The position numbers were made by a program, and so were the translations under genes. From CAVQAH01 sp963784195 (lineage in GTDB: Bacteria > Acidobacteriota > Vicinamibacteria > Vicinamibacterales > 2-12-FULL-66-21): 64,000 nucleotides of DNA. Position 1 is the first letter of the stretch. Every line of letters begins with the position of its first letter. The notes under the pieces are model-generated. The model was not told the origin of the DNA, did not search any database, and saw nothing but the letters and a program-made list of their open reading frames with translations. Location: the NCBI GenBank assembly GCA_963784195.1, contig CAWARA010000020.1, positions 248,001 to 312,000 on the forward strand, read 5' to 3'. Shown here one piece after another: positions 19,576 through 28,885 of the stretch.

Positions 19576-20394
19576 ATGCATCTCGTTCCGCTCGTCATGT
19601 ATGCCGCCGCCGCGGCGGCATATATGACGCATTTCGCCTGGCGCGATCCGCGCACGGGCCGGCTCGCGACGTCGATCCTGGCTGGAGGCGTGGTCGCTCA
19701 CACGTTCCTGATCGGGATGCAGACCGTCCAGGCTGGCCACGCACCGCTCGTCGGCACGACAGCGGCGATCTCGGCATTCGTGTGGCTGCTGGCCCTCTCG
19801 TACCTCTACGTCGAACAGACAACCGACGAGCGGGCGATGGGCATGTTCGTGTCGAGCCTATTGGTCGGCCTCTACATCATCCCTGCGCTCGATCCCACGG
19901 TCAGCCCGCGCCCGCCGCTGCTGCGGAGCCCGCTCTTTACGATCCACATCGTCTCGGTGCTGTTCGCCTACGCCAGCTTCGCCCTCGCATTCGTGCTCGG
20001 CGTGACCTACGTCCTCCTCTTCAAGGAGATCAAGGCCAAACACCTCGGGTTTTTCTACGCGCGGCTCCCGTCATTGCAATCGCTCGACGCAATGAACGCG
20101 CGAGTCGTGACGATCGGCTGGCTGTTTCTGACCATCGGCATCGCCGTCGGTGGCATCTGGGCGACGCAGGTGCAGAGCTCGCCTGACCCACGGGCGCAGA
20201 ACATGTCGGTGGCGGACCCGAAGATCCTGGTGGCGCTCGTCTGCTGGGCCGTCTACGCTTTCGCCTTTCTCGCGCGACGCGCGATCGGATGGAGCGGACG
20301 GCGCGCGGCGTGGTTGTCGGCGATCGCGTTCGTGATCGTGCTGTTGAACTTCGTGCCGATCGGCTTCTTTCTCACAAAGAGCCACAACTTCTAG
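19576..20394 (+). CDS. CcsA/HemX-like cytochrome c assembly membrane protein
   Basis: 272 residues with about eight membrane helices. It resembles HemX/CcsA proteins of the cytochrome c assembly family, which sit beside hemA and either handle heme for cytochrome c maturation or modulate glutamyl-tRNA reductase. Seen: helices at 4-18, 32-50, 60-78, 88-106, 119-146, 178-196, 213-231 and 243-262; candidate heme-ligand histidines (VVAHTFLIG, IHIVSVLFAYASFAL); and a conserved Trp-rich segment GIWATQVQSS in place of the full WWD motif. It stops 2 nt before hemA, so the two are coupled. Confidence 0.75.
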   Translation: MHLVPLVMYAAAAAAYMTHFAWRDPRTGRLATSILAGGVVAHTFLIGMQTVQAGHAPLVGTTAAISAFVWLLALSYLYVEQTTDERAMGMFVSSLLVGLYIIPALDPTVSPRPPLLRSPLFTIHIVSVLFAYASFALAFVLGVTYVLLFKEIKAKHLGFFYARLPSLQSLDAMNARVVTIGWLFLTIGIAVGGIWATQVQSSPDPRAQNMSVADPKILVALVCWAVYAFAFLARRAIGWSGRRAAWLSAIAFVIVLLNFVPIGFFLTKSHNF

Positions 20395-20396
20395 CG

Positions 20397-21686
20397 ATGC
20401 GTCTTTTCGCGGTCGGCCTCAGTCATCGAACGGCGCCCGTCGAGTTGCGCGAGAGCGTGGACTTCGCACGCCGCGGGCTCGACGCCGCGATCGCCGCGCT
20501 GCGCGCCAGGAGTATCGGACAGGAAGCGGTCGTCTTGTCGACGTGCAACCGTGCCGAGATCTATGCGGCGGCCGATGGAGACGCGGCGCCGGACGCGATC
20601 GGCCGTTTCTTCAGCGAGTATCACAGCGTCAGCCATTCGGAGATGTCCCGGCATCTCTACGTGCACAAGGGCCCCGACGTCGCCCGCCACCTGTTTCGCG
20701 TCGCCGCCGGTCTCGACTCGCTCGTCGTTGGCGAGCCGCAGATTCTCGGTCAGGTCAAGAGCGCCTACACACGCGCCAACGATCTGCGTGCAACCGGCAC
20801 GTTGACCAACCGCCTGTTTCACTCCGCATTCGCCGTGGGAAAACGCGTGCGGACTGAAACCGGGCTCGCGGAAGGGGCCGTGTCGGTCAGCTACGCGGCC
20901 ATCGCGCTGGCCCGCAAGATCTTCGGTGACCTGAAGGGCCTCGGCGTCCTGATCCTGGGCGCCGGCGAGATGGCGAAGCTGACGGGCATACACCTGCAGG
21001 CACAGCAGGTGCGGCAGATCGCGATCGCCAGCCGCACGCTGACGGCCGCGGAGGGACTCGCGCGCCAGCTGGGCGGCCAGGCGGTCGCGTGGACCGGGCT
21101 GGATGCAGCCCTGATGTCGGCGGATATCGTGATCACTGCAACCGGCGCCGCCGATCCGGTACTGACCCGCGCACGCGTCGCCGAGGCGATGCGCCCGCGC
21201 CGCGACCGCCCGCTCTTCATCATCGACATCGCCGTGCCGCGCGATGTCGAGGCTTCGGTCGGCAACCTCGATCAGGTGTTTCTCTACAACATCGACGATC
21301 TGCAGACCATCGTGAAGGAAAACCTCGCGCGCCGCAGCAGCGAGCTTGCGCATGCAGATGCGATCGTGGACGAAGAAGTCGTCCGGTTTGCCGCGTGGAT
21401 GCAGTCGCGAGAGATCATTCCGACGGTCGTCGCCTTGCGTCAACGGTTCGAAACCATCAGGCAGTCCGAGCTGATGCGTCTCGAACCCAAGCTGTCGGGT
21501 CTGCCGCCGGAAGCCCGGGAACGTCTCGACGAAATCACGCGCCTCATCGTCGAAAAGCTCCTGCTGACGCCTACCGAACAACTGAAAGCGGTCAACGACG
21601 AAGCGCTCATCGTCGCCTACGCGGACGCGTTGAATCGGTTGTTCAGTCTGGCCGCAGACGAAAAGCCTCCGAAAGCGCGGGTCTAG
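20397..21686 (+). CDS. hemA: Glutamyl-tRNA reductase
   Basis: Reduces glutamyl-tRNA(Glu) to glutamate-1-semialdehyde, the first committed step of C5 tetrapyrrole synthesis. 429 residues starting MRLFAVGLSHRTAPVELRE. Seen: the catalytic Cys in STCNRAEIYA (about 48-57), GLDSLVVGEPQILGQVK, the NADPH-binding ILGAGEMAKL, and FIIDIAVPRDVE. A C-terminal dimerisation helix is followed by the family's usual end. The stop overlaps the hemC GTG start (TAGTG). Confidence 0.96.
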   Translation: MRLFAVGLSHRTAPVELRESVDFARRGLDAAIAALRARSIGQEAVVLSTCNRAEIYAAADGDAAPDAIGRFFSEYHSVSHSEMSRHLYVHKGPDVARHLFRVAAGLDSLVVGEPQILGQVKSAYTRANDLRATGTLTNRLFHSAFAVGKRVRTETGLAEGAVSVSYAAIALARKIFGDLKGLGVLILGAGEMAKLTGIHLQAQQVRQIAIASRTLTAAEGLARQLGGQAVAWTGLDAALMSADIVITATGAADPVLTRARVAEAMRPRRDRPLFIIDIAVPRDVEASVGNLDQVFLYNIDDLQTIVKENLARRSSELAHADAIVDEEVVRFAAWMQSREIIPTVVALRQRFETIRQSELMRLEPKLSGLPPEARERLDEITRLIVEKLLLTPTEQLKAVNDEALIVAYADALNRLFSLAADEKPPKARV

Positions 21687-22645
21687 TGATCCTCAGAATA
21701 GGCACGCGTGCCAGCCCGCTCGCGTTATGGCAGGCTCGAACCGTCGCTCGCCTGCTCGGCTCGCGCGGCGTTTCGTGCGAGTTGGTCAACATCACCACCT
21801 CCGGGGATCGCCTTCAGCAGGCGCCGCTCTCCGAGGTGGGTGGCAAGCGCCTCTTCGTCAAGGAAATCGAGGACGCCCTGTTGCGCGGCGACATCGACCT
21901 GGCGGTGCACAGCGCCAAGGACATGTCGGCCGTGTTGCCGCGCGGTCTCGAGCTCGCGGCAACGCTGCCGCGAGAAGACCCGCGTGACGCCCTCATCCTG
22001 CCGGGTGACACACCGACAGGTGAGTTCGACGACGCCCTTGCCCGGCTCGGGGCGGCGCCGAAGATCGGCACAGGGAGCGTGCGGCGCACCGCTCAGCTCG
22101 CCGGAGTTCTGCCGGGCGCGACGTTCGTGCCGATCCGGGGGAATGTCGATACCAGGCTCCGCAAACTGGACACAGGCGGGTATGATGCGCTCGTGCTGGC
22201 AGCGGCGGGAGTCAGCCGGCTGGGGCTCGCGACGCGTATCACCGCGCCGATCCCGATCGACCAGTGTGTGCCCGCCCCCGGACAGGGAATCATCGCCATC
22301 GAGACGAGAGCTGATGACGATGGGACGATGCAAGCCGTGCGCGCGATCCACGATCCGGCGGCTGGCATCGCGCTGGATGCCGAACGGGCCCTGGTGGAGG
22401 CGCTCGGAGGCGGATGTCAGCTGCCGCTCGGCGCGCTTGCAGTGGCAGACGCGTCTCAATTGCACGTGCGAGCCATCGTCGCGGCGCCTGACGGGTCTCG
22501 TGTCATCGCCCGATCAGAGCAGGGCCCGGCGTCGGAGGCAGCAATGCTAGGCCGGCGCGTTGCCGACGCATTGATCAGGGACGGTGCCCTGGACATTCTT
22601 GACACGATTCGGCGAGCAGACAGTTCCGTCGAAGATCTGAAGTAA
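21686..22645 (+). CDS. hemC: Porphobilinogen deaminase (hydroxymethylbilane synthase)
   Basis: Joins four porphobilinogens into hydroxymethylbilane on a dipyrromethane cofactor. The GTG start at 21686 gives (M)ILRIGTRASPLALWQA, the typical N-terminus; the much longer open frame upstream runs inside hemA and is not used. Landmarks: the GGKRLFVKEIEDALL segment, LAVHSAKDM (catalytic Asp region), IGTGSVRRTAQL, GNVDTRLRKLD, APGQGIIAIE and the cofactor-binding Cys in EALGGGCQLPLG. 319 residues. It is followed 2 nt later by cobA-hemD. Confidence 0.96.
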   Translation: MILRIGTRASPLALWQARTVARLLGSRGVSCELVNITTSGDRLQQAPLSEVGGKRLFVKEIEDALLRGDIDLAVHSAKDMSAVLPRGLELAATLPREDPRDALILPGDTPTGEFDDALARLGAAPKIGTGSVRRTAQLAGVLPGATFVPIRGNVDTRLRKLDTGGYDALVLAAAGVSRLGLATRITAPIPIDQCVPAPGQGIIAIETRADDDGTMQAVRAIHDPAAGIALDAERALVEALGGGCQLPLGALAVADASQLHVRAIVAAPDGSRVIARSEQGPASEAAMLGRRVADALIRDGALDILDTIRRADSSVEDLK

Positions 22646-22647
22646 CC

Positions 22648-24193
22648 ATGAAACAACCGTGCGTATTCATCGTCGGCGCCGGCCCCGGCGACCCGTCGCT
22701 CATCACCGTGCGCGGGCGCGGGTTTCTGCAAGCGGCGGATGTCGTGATTTACGACCATCGCGTGCATAGACGCCTGCTGCGCCTGGCGAAGCCCGGCGCC
22801 GAACGCATCGACGTTGGCGCGGCTGCCCCGAAACCGCTGGAACAGGATGCCATCAGCCTGCTGCTGGTCGAGAAAGCGCGTGAAGGCAAGACTGTCGTGC
22901 GTTTGAAGTGGGGCGATCCGTTCGTCTTCGACAGCGGCGGCAAGGAAGCGCTGTTCCTGCACGAGCAGGGCATTCCATTCGAGGTGGTGCCGGGTGTGCC
23001 GGTCGCGATCGGCGGTCCGGCCTATGCCGGTGTTCCGGTCACCTATCCAGGCGCCGGCGACGTGCTGGTTTTCGTCAGAGGCCACGAGTCAGAGACCGAC
23101 ACACCATTAAACGTCGACTGGGCCAAGCTGGCAGGTCTCAGTGCAACGCTCCTTTGTTATGCCGGATCGAAACAAGTAGCCACGATCGCACAGGCGATCG
23201 TGGCAAGCGGCCGCTCCCCTGAAGAGTCTGCGGTGCTGATCTACGACGGGACGCTGCCGTCGCAGCGCACGATCGAGGGTACGCTCGGCGACATCGCCGA
23301 ACACGCCCTCGAAGGCGAACCGGCGGTGCTCGTGATCGGTCGCCGTTGCCAACCTGCGGGAACACCTTCGCTGGTTCGACGAACGGCCGCTCTTCGGCAA
23401 GCGGATCGTCGTCACCCGATCCCGCGACCAGGCCGGCGAGTTGATCGACATGCTCGAAGAGCGCGGCGCCGAGGCGATCCCGGCACCGACGATTCGGATC
23501 GCCCCGCCCGAGGACCCCGCCGATCTCGACAGGGCCTGCGCAGAAGCCAGCACCTTCGACTGGATCATCTTCACGAGCGCCAACAGCGTCGACTACTTCA
23601 TGGAGCGCCTGCTGGCTCTGAGCGATGTCCGCGAGCTGAAAGGCGTGCAGCTCTGCGCCGTCGGCGATGGCACCGCAGCGCACGTTGCCAGATACGGCAT
23701 CAGGGTGGATCTGATTCCCCCGGAGTTCCGCGTCGAGTCGATCATCGAGACGATGAAGAGCGCAGGCGCCATCCGCGGCGCGCGCATTCTCCTGCCACGC
23801 GCCGATCTCGCCCGCGAGGCGCTGGCCGACGAGCTTCGCGCCGAAGGCGGCGACGTCGTCGAGGTGATCGCGTACCGGACCATGCTGGCGAGCGCGGAGC
23901 AGGAGGATGGTCACGACATCTACGCGATGCTGCTCGAGCGCCAGATCGACGCCATTACGTTTACCAGTGCCTCGACGGTCAGGAACTTCGTGCAGATGCT
24001 CGGTCGCGATCAGGCAGTCGATCTGCTTCGAACAACCACCGTCGCGTGTATTGGTCCGGTGACGGCTGAAGCGGCACAGCAGCTCGACATCGAAACGACC
24101 GTGATGCCGCAGCGCTACACGATTCCTGATCTCGTGGATGCGCTGGTGGAACACTTTTCTGAGGAAACCGTGAAACTCTCGGCTGATGGCTGA
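22648..24193 (+). CDS. cobA-hemD: Uroporphyrinogen-III C-methyltransferase/synthase fusion (frameshifted)
   Basis: Two-domain protein. The N-terminal domain is an SAM-dependent uroporphyrin-III methyltransferase: VFIVGAGPGDPSLITVRG at 5-22, VRLKWGDPFVFDSGGKEA and EVVPGVPVAIGGPAYAG. The C-terminal domain is uroporphyrinogen-III synthase: GKRIVVTRSRDQAGEL, DWIIFTSANSVDYFME, CAVGDGTA, ITFTSASTVRNFV, CIGPVTAEAA. The frame breaks at the domain junction near 23341 (GGT(C)GCC); removing one C joins VLVIG to VANLREHLRWF. The intact protein would have about 514 residues. It lies between hemC and hemB. Confidence 0.92.
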
Positions 24194-24344
24194 GAGGTAG
24201 ACACCTGTGCGCTTGCTTGTTCGCTGTGAGCAACGCGGGACGGCTGAGGCACCAGTAGCATGGACGGCCACGAACACACGACGTCCAACGTCGCGGCCGT
24301 CGTGATCGTTACCGAGCGCCGTCAGCAGACAACTAGAGCAACCA

Positions 24345-25361
24345 ATGTCTCGAACACCCACTTCACCTGCTGACACGGCACGTAGCGCGCAACTCGATCT
24401 CCCGCACCGTCCTCGACGGCTCCGCCGGTCGCCTGCGGTGCGGTCGCTCGTGCGAGAAACGCGGCTCTCGCCCGAGATGTTCATCTATCCGCTCTTCGTC
24501 TGCAGCGGTGAGGGACAACGACGCGAAGTCAGCTCGATGCCCGGCGTGTATCAGCTGTCCGTTGACGAAGCGGTCAAGGAAGCGGCGGCGGCGAAGGCCG
24601 AGGGCATTAACGGCGTGCTGCTCTTCGGGCTCCCTGACGAGAAGGATGCGATCGGGTCGGCGGCCTACGATCCGGAAGCGCCCGTCCAGTCCGCGGTGCG
24701 CGCGCTCAAGCGCGAAGTGCCGGGTCTGCTCGTCGTCACCGACGTCTGTCTGTGCGAATACACCTCGCATGGACACTGCGGCATCGTCGTGGACGACGAG
24801 ATCGCGAACGACCCGTCGGTCGAGCAATTGGCGCGCGCCGCCGCGTCGCATGCGGCCGCCGGCGCCGACATCGTCGCGCCGTCAGACATGATGGACGGCC
24901 GAGTCGGACGGATCCGGTCGACGCTCGACCACAACGGCTTCCCGCACGTCGCGATCATGTCGTATGCGGCGAAGTACTGCTCGGCGTTCTACGGCCCCTT
25001 CCGCGAAGCCGCAGACTCCGCGCCGGCCTTCGGCGATCGGCGGTCGCATCAGATGGATCCCGCGAACGTCCAGGAGGCGCTGCGCGAAGTGGCGCTCGAT
25101 CTCGACGAAGGCGCCGACATCGTGATGGTGAAGCCGGCGCTGACCTACCTCGATGTGATCTGGAGAGTGAAGGCGGAGTTTGGCGTGACGACTGCCGCGT
25201 ATCACGTGAGCGGCGAGTACGCGATGCTCAAGGCGGCCGCGCGCAATGGCTGGATCGACGAACCGCGCGCGATGCTCGAGACACTCACAGCCATCCGCCG
25301 CGCCGGTGCCGACATCATCATCACGTACTACGCGCGCGAGGCTGCGCGGGCGCTGAAATAG
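24345..25361 (+). CDS. hemB: Delta-aminolevulinic acid dehydratase (porphobilinogen synthase)
   Basis: Condenses two 5-aminolevulinates to porphobilinogen. 338 residues. It has the zinc-site cysteines in DVCLCEYTSHGHCG, the first Schiff-base lysine in SYAAKYCSAFYGPFRE and the second in IVMVKPALTYLD, plus DGRVGRIRSTLD. The three-cysteine site indicates a zinc-type enzyme. It follows cobA-hemD after 151 bp with no visible gene. Immediately after the stop a dense repeat array begins. Confidence 0.96.
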   Translation: MSRTPTSPADTARSAQLDLPHRPRRLRRSPAVRSLVRETRLSPEMFIYPLFVCSGEGQRREVSSMPGVYQLSVDEAVKEAAAAKAEGINGVLLFGLPDEKDAIGSAAYDPEAPVQSAVRALKREVPGLLVVTDVCLCEYTSHGHCGIVVDDEIANDPSVEQLARAAASHAAAGADIVAPSDMMDGRVGRIRSTLDHNGFPHVAIMSYAAKYCSAFYGPFREAADSAPAFGDRRSHQMDPANVQEALREVALDLDEGADIVMVKPALTYLDVIWRVKAEFGVTTAAYHVSGEYAMLKAAARNGWIDEPRAMLETLTAIRRAGADIIITYYAREAARALK

Positions 25362-25580
25362 GGTTCAGGACGAGGGTTCAGGACGGGGGTTCACGGACGG
25401 GGGTTCACGACGGGGGTTCATTCGGGGGTTCACCACGCGTCTCTAGCGGCTCCGCAACCTCCTTTGAACCCCGTCGGGAACCTTCGTGTGAACCCTCGTC
25501 CTGAACCTGCGTGATGAACCGCCGTCGTGAACCCCCGTCCTGAACCCCCGTCGTGAACCCCGTCCTGAACCCCCGTGATA
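25362..25580. repeat. GGTTCA-type inverted repeat array (copy 3)
   Basis: Left arm 25362-25434 contains six GGTTCA units in plus orientation with about 13-nt spacing. Right arm 25466-25578 contains about nine reverse units (TGAACCCCCGTC type). A loop of about 30 nt separates them. It begins at the base after the hemB stop and ends about 65 bp before padR, so it makes up most of that intergenic region. Confidence 0.85.
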
Positions 25581-25593
25581 TTATGTTCCCCGT

Positions 25594-25603
25594 GAATATA
25601 TTC
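25594..25603. promoter_or_regulatory. AT-rich palindrome upstream of padR
   Basis: GAATATATTC is a perfect 10-bp palindrome 43 bp before the padR ATG, next to a TATTAT hexamer (25578-25583). PadR proteins usually bind AT-rich palindromes near their own promoter, so this is a plausible autoregulatory operator. The link is inferred. Confidence 0.35.
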
Positions 25604-25646
25604 CGCAGGAATTCATCGTCAGGCAGACTTCGGTCCCCTGACGTCG

Positions 25647-25973
25647 ATGGAATTCGAAATCCTCCTGTCGCTCGCCGAAGGCGACCGCCACGGTTACGCG
25701 ATCCTGCAAGACATCGCCGCACGGTCCGACGGTGCTGTGACGGCCAGGCCCGGCACACTCTATCGCGCAATCTCGCGCCTCCTCCAGTCCGATCTGATCG
25801 AAGAAGTCGACGCCGCCCCGCGCGGCCGGCGATCCGCTTCCGCGACGGACGAACGGCGGCGCTACTACTCTCTGACGACCAACGGCCGCCGGGTCGCTGA
25901 GCAGGAGGCTCAGCGGCTCGCCCGCCAGGTTCGCGCCGCGCGAACACGAAAGCTGCTCAAGTCGGGAGCGTAG
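25647..25973 (+). CDS. PadR-family transcriptional regulator
   Basis: 108 residues, a winged-helix PadR regulator. EFEILLSLAEGDRHGYAILQDIA is the N-terminal helix-turn-helix entry, PGTLYRAISRLLQSDLIEEV the recognition region, and RRRYYSLTTNGRRVAEQE the wing with its Tyr-Tyr/LTxxGR signature; a basic C-terminal helix follows. The ATG at 25647 is the first Met, but a few upstream in-frame codons (from 25596) could be used with a non-ATG start. In Acidobacteriota PadR genes commonly precede ADOP permease genes, as here (92 bp). Confidence 0.88.
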   Translation: MEFEILLSLAEGDRHGYAILQDIAARSDGAVTARPGTLYRAISRLLQSDLIEEVDAAPRGRRSASATDERRRYYSLTTNGRRVAEQEAQRLARQVRAARTRKLLKSGA

Positions 25974-26064
25974 GAACTCAAGGGGCAGGCCTGCGATGAA
26001 ACGACACCCGGTAACCAATCACGTTGGGAGTGGGCGTCGCGCGGTCGTCGTCGACCTATAGCTC

Positions 26065-28713
26065 ATGTCCAGCCTCTATCATCGGCTGCTCGTGCGGTGC
26101 TATCCGGCAGCATTCCGGCTTCGCTTTGGCGAAGAGGTCTTGTTCGCACTGGAGACTGGCTCACGCAACGCATGGGGCATGGGCGTTCGTGAAGGGTTGA
26201 CCTTTCTCGTCGTCAGCACGCTCGACGCCGTCTCCAACGGCGTCCGCGAGCGGCGCAGCAACCGGTGGTACGCGGACCCGCAACGGAAGGACTCCGTGAT
26301 GACATCGCTTTTGGCGGACTTGAAGTACGGGTTGCGGATGCTGATTCGCAACCCTGGTTTTGCCGGGCTCGCGATTGCGACGCTGGCGCTTGGCGCGGGC
26401 CTCACGGCGGCGATCTTCTCGGTCGCCTGGGACGCACTGCAGCGTCCCCTGCCCTTCCGCGACGAGTCGCGCGTCGTGATGCTCTGGGAGTACGCGCCGG
26501 CCAAGGACAACCTGCACGGCGCCGCCACGCCGGCGAATTTTCTCGACTGGCGCAGCCGCAGTCACACGTTCTCGCACATGGGCGCACTCGCCCCGTACAG
26601 CGCCATCGTCGCGACCGAAGGCGACACGGTTCGTGTCGAAGGCCGGCGGGTGACCGGCGATGTGTTCGCCGCGCTCGGCGCGGAGGCGCTGCTCGGCAGG
26701 ACAATCGAACCCGCCGACCAGCGGCCGGGCAACGGCGTCGTCGTGCTGAGCCATCGCGTGTGGCAGCAGCAGTTCGGCGCCGATCCGGCGATCGTCGGCA
26801 AATCGGTGCTGATCAACGAGTCACGAAGGCACGTCATCGGCGTGCTGAAAGCCGACTTCCTGCTGCCGCGCGGGGAGGATGGTGTCTTCGTTCCCTGGGT
26901 GTTCAACAACTTCGAGCTGCGCGCGCGCAAGTCCCACTACGTCAACGTCGTCGCACGTGTGAAGAGCGACGTGTCGCTCGAGCAGGCACAGGCGGACATG
27001 CGGGTCGTGGCCGACGGTCTCGCGAAGGAGTTTCCCGACGCCAACCTGGGCGAGAGCGTGCTCGTCGAACCAATTCGCCTGTCCCTTGTCGGCGACATCA
27101 AGCCGGCGCTGCTGATGCTTACTGGTGCGGTGTCGCTCGTCCTGCTGATCGCCTGCGTCAACGTCGCCAACCTCCTGCTTGCCAGAGCTACGGCGCGACG
27201 GCAGGAATTCGCCGTGCGAACAGCACTGGGCGCCGGCCGCCTGCGCTTGTTGAAACAGTTGCTGGCGGAAAGCGCCATCCTCTCGCTGGTTGCCGGCGGC
27301 CTCGGTTTCATCCTCGCGTACTGGACCGTCGCGGCCTTGCGCGAGGTGTTACCAGCAACACTGACGCCCTCCGGACCGATCTCTCTGAATCCAGCGGTGG
27401 CTGCCGCCGGCGCAGGGATCTCCGCCTTGACCGGTCTCCTCTTCGGCCTCACGCCGGCATTGCAGTTCTGGACCGAGGGTGTGATGCGCTCGATGCGCGA
27501 GAGCCGTCCGGCGAGCTCACGTTCGGCGGCGGCGATCAGACGAGTGCTGGTCACCTCCCAGATCGTGCTCGCGCTCGTGCTGCTCGTGGGCGCGGGATTG
27601 CTGATGCGTAGCTTCGTGCGACTCGTCAGCGTCGATCCCGGCTTCCGGCCCGAACAGCTCCTGACGTTGCGATTGGAACTACCCCGCGCCCGCTACGAAG
27701 GGCCCAAGCAGTGGCAACCGTTCTACGATCGCGTGCTCGACGAGCTTCACGCCGTCCCCGGCGTCACGAGCGCCGCCGGGATCAGCTGGTTGCCACTCGC
27801 CTCCGACGGCGGCAGCAACGCGGTCTTCGTCGAGGGCCGCGACCTGCCGGGCCCGAACGAGGAGAAATACGCCATCTACCGCCTCGTCACGCCCGGCTAC
27901 TTCAAGACAATCGGCATCCCGATTCTCGAGGGTCGCGACTTCACAGCCGAAGACCGCATCGACGGCCTGCGCGTCGGCGCCATCAATCAGACCCTCGCAG
28001 CGCGCCTCTGGCCAGGCGAGCGCGCGCTCGGCAAGCGGCTCACCTTCGCCCGCGCCCCCAAGCCAGGGGACTGGATCACCATCGTCGCCATCGTCGGCGA
28101 CACACACCACGGGAGCCTGGCCGAGCCCGTCGACATCGAGCTGTATTCACCATACACGCAGGATCCGTACTGGTTCCCGCCGTCGGACCTCGTCATGCGT
28201 ACGACAGGTGAACCGACCGCCGTCGCCGCGGTCGTGCGCCAGCGCCTGCGCGCGATCGATCCGCTCGTGCCCATCTCGGATGTGCAATCGATGGAGTCGG
28301 TGATCGGCAAGGCCGTCGCCGAGCCGCGCTTTCATCTGCTGCTGATGGGCGCGCTGAGCCTGTCAGCGCTCGTGCTCGCGGCCATCGGCATCTACGGCCT
28401 GCTCGCGTTCTCGGTGGCTCTGCGCTCCCGCGAGATCGGCGTCCGGTCAGCGCTGGGAGCCCAGCGCCGTGACATCGCTCGGCTGGTTCTTGGTGAAGGG
28501 TTGCGAATGACCGCCGCTGGTATCGTGCTCGGGCTTGCCGTCGCGTTCATCGCCACGCGGTCGCTGCGGACGTTGCTGTTTCAGATCGAGCCGTGGGATC
28601 CGCTGACGTTTGCCGGGATATCGGCGTTATTGATCGTGGTTGCCCTCGTCGCCTGCTACGTCCCGGCGCGCCGTGCGGCGCGGGTGGATCCGCTCATTGC
28701 GCTTCGTGAGTAG
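26065..28713 (+). CDS. ADOP-type ABC transporter permease (copy 1)
   Basis: 882 residues, intact. The cytoplasmic N-terminus (about 1-80, SSLYHRLLVRCYPAAFRLRF) is typical of the PadR-associated acidobacterial group. A MacB/FtsX-type permease follows with two MacB_PCD periplasmic domains and two FtsX modules: first helix GFAGLAIATLALGAGLTAAIFSV near 105, then VLLIACVNVANLLLARATAR and EFAVRTALGAGRLRL. A second half runs from VLVTSQIVLALVLLVGAG and ends with EIGVRSALGAQRRDI and YVPARRAARVDPLIALR. Such permeases work with an MacB-like ATPase, not found here. It is convergent with copy 2. Confidence 0.9.
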   Translation: MSSLYHRLLVRCYPAAFRLRFGEEVLFALETGSRNAWGMGVREGLTFLVVSTLDAVSNGVRERRSNRWYADPQRKDSVMTSLLADLKYGLRMLIRNPGFAGLAIATLALGAGLTAAIFSVAWDALQRPLPFRDESRVVMLWEYAPAKDNLHGAATPANFLDWRSRSHTFSHMGALAPYSAIVATEGDTVRVEGRRVTGDVFAALGAEALLGRTIEPADQRPGNGVVVLSHRVWQQQFGADPAIVGKSVLINESRRHVIGVLKADFLLPRGEDGVFVPWVFNNFELRARKSHYVNVVARVKSDVSLEQAQADMRVVADGLAKEFPDANLGESVLVEPIRLSLVGDIKPALLMLTGAVSLVLLIACVNVANLLLARATARRQEFAVRTALGAGRLRLLKQLLAESAILSLVAGGLGFILAYWTVAALREVLPATLTPSGPISLNPAVAAAGAGISALTGLLFGLTPALQFWTEGVMRSMRESRPASSRSAAAIRRVLVTSQIVLALVLLVGAGLLMRSFVRLVSVDPGFRPEQLLTLRLELPRARYEGPKQWQPFYDRVLDELHAVPGVTSAAGISWLPLASDGGSNAVFVEGRDLPGPNEEKYAIYRLVTPGYFKTIGIPILEGRDFTAEDRIDGLRVGAINQTLAARLWPGERALGKRLTFARAPKPGDWITIVAIVGDTHHGSLAEPVDIELYSPYTQDPYWFPPSDLVMRTTGEPTAVAAVVRQRLRAIDPLVPISDVQSMESVIGKAVAEPRFHLLLMGALSLSALVLAAIGIYGLLAFSVALRSREIGVRSALGAQRRDIARLVLGEGLRMTAAGIVLGLAVAFIATRSLRTLLFQIEPWDPLTFAGISALLIVVALVACYVPARRAARVDPLIALRE

Positions 28714-28885
28714 GTTCACGACGGGGGTTCACACGTTGGTTCAAACGGGGGTTCACGACGAAAGGTTCACCACGGAGACGTCCATTCCCGTTGCCGTGGA
28801 TCGTCCGCGGGAACCTGCTACACACAGCTCGGCGAGACACGAACCACGAGATACGAACCACGGCGAGCAACCCCCGATGTGACCG
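28714..28885. repeat. GGTTCA-type array plus GTTCGTG-family half element
   Basis: 28714-28775 holds four or five GGTTCA units starting at the stop codon of ADOP copy 1. 28832-28870 holds a GAACCACGAGATACGAACC-type run matching only the right arm of the GTTCGTG heptad family. The gap separates two convergent ADOP genes. Confidence 0.75.

Noticed and set aside
24260..24371. Possible 36-residue ORF upstream of hemB (starts MDGHEHTTSN)
   Set aside because: Weak composition, no ribosome site, and overlap with the hemB start. Not distinguishable from chance.
25362..25580. Insertion-sequence or attachment-site remnant
   Set aside because: The inverted arms are arrays of short units, not single terminal repeats, and no transposase or integrase reading frame lies inside or nearby.
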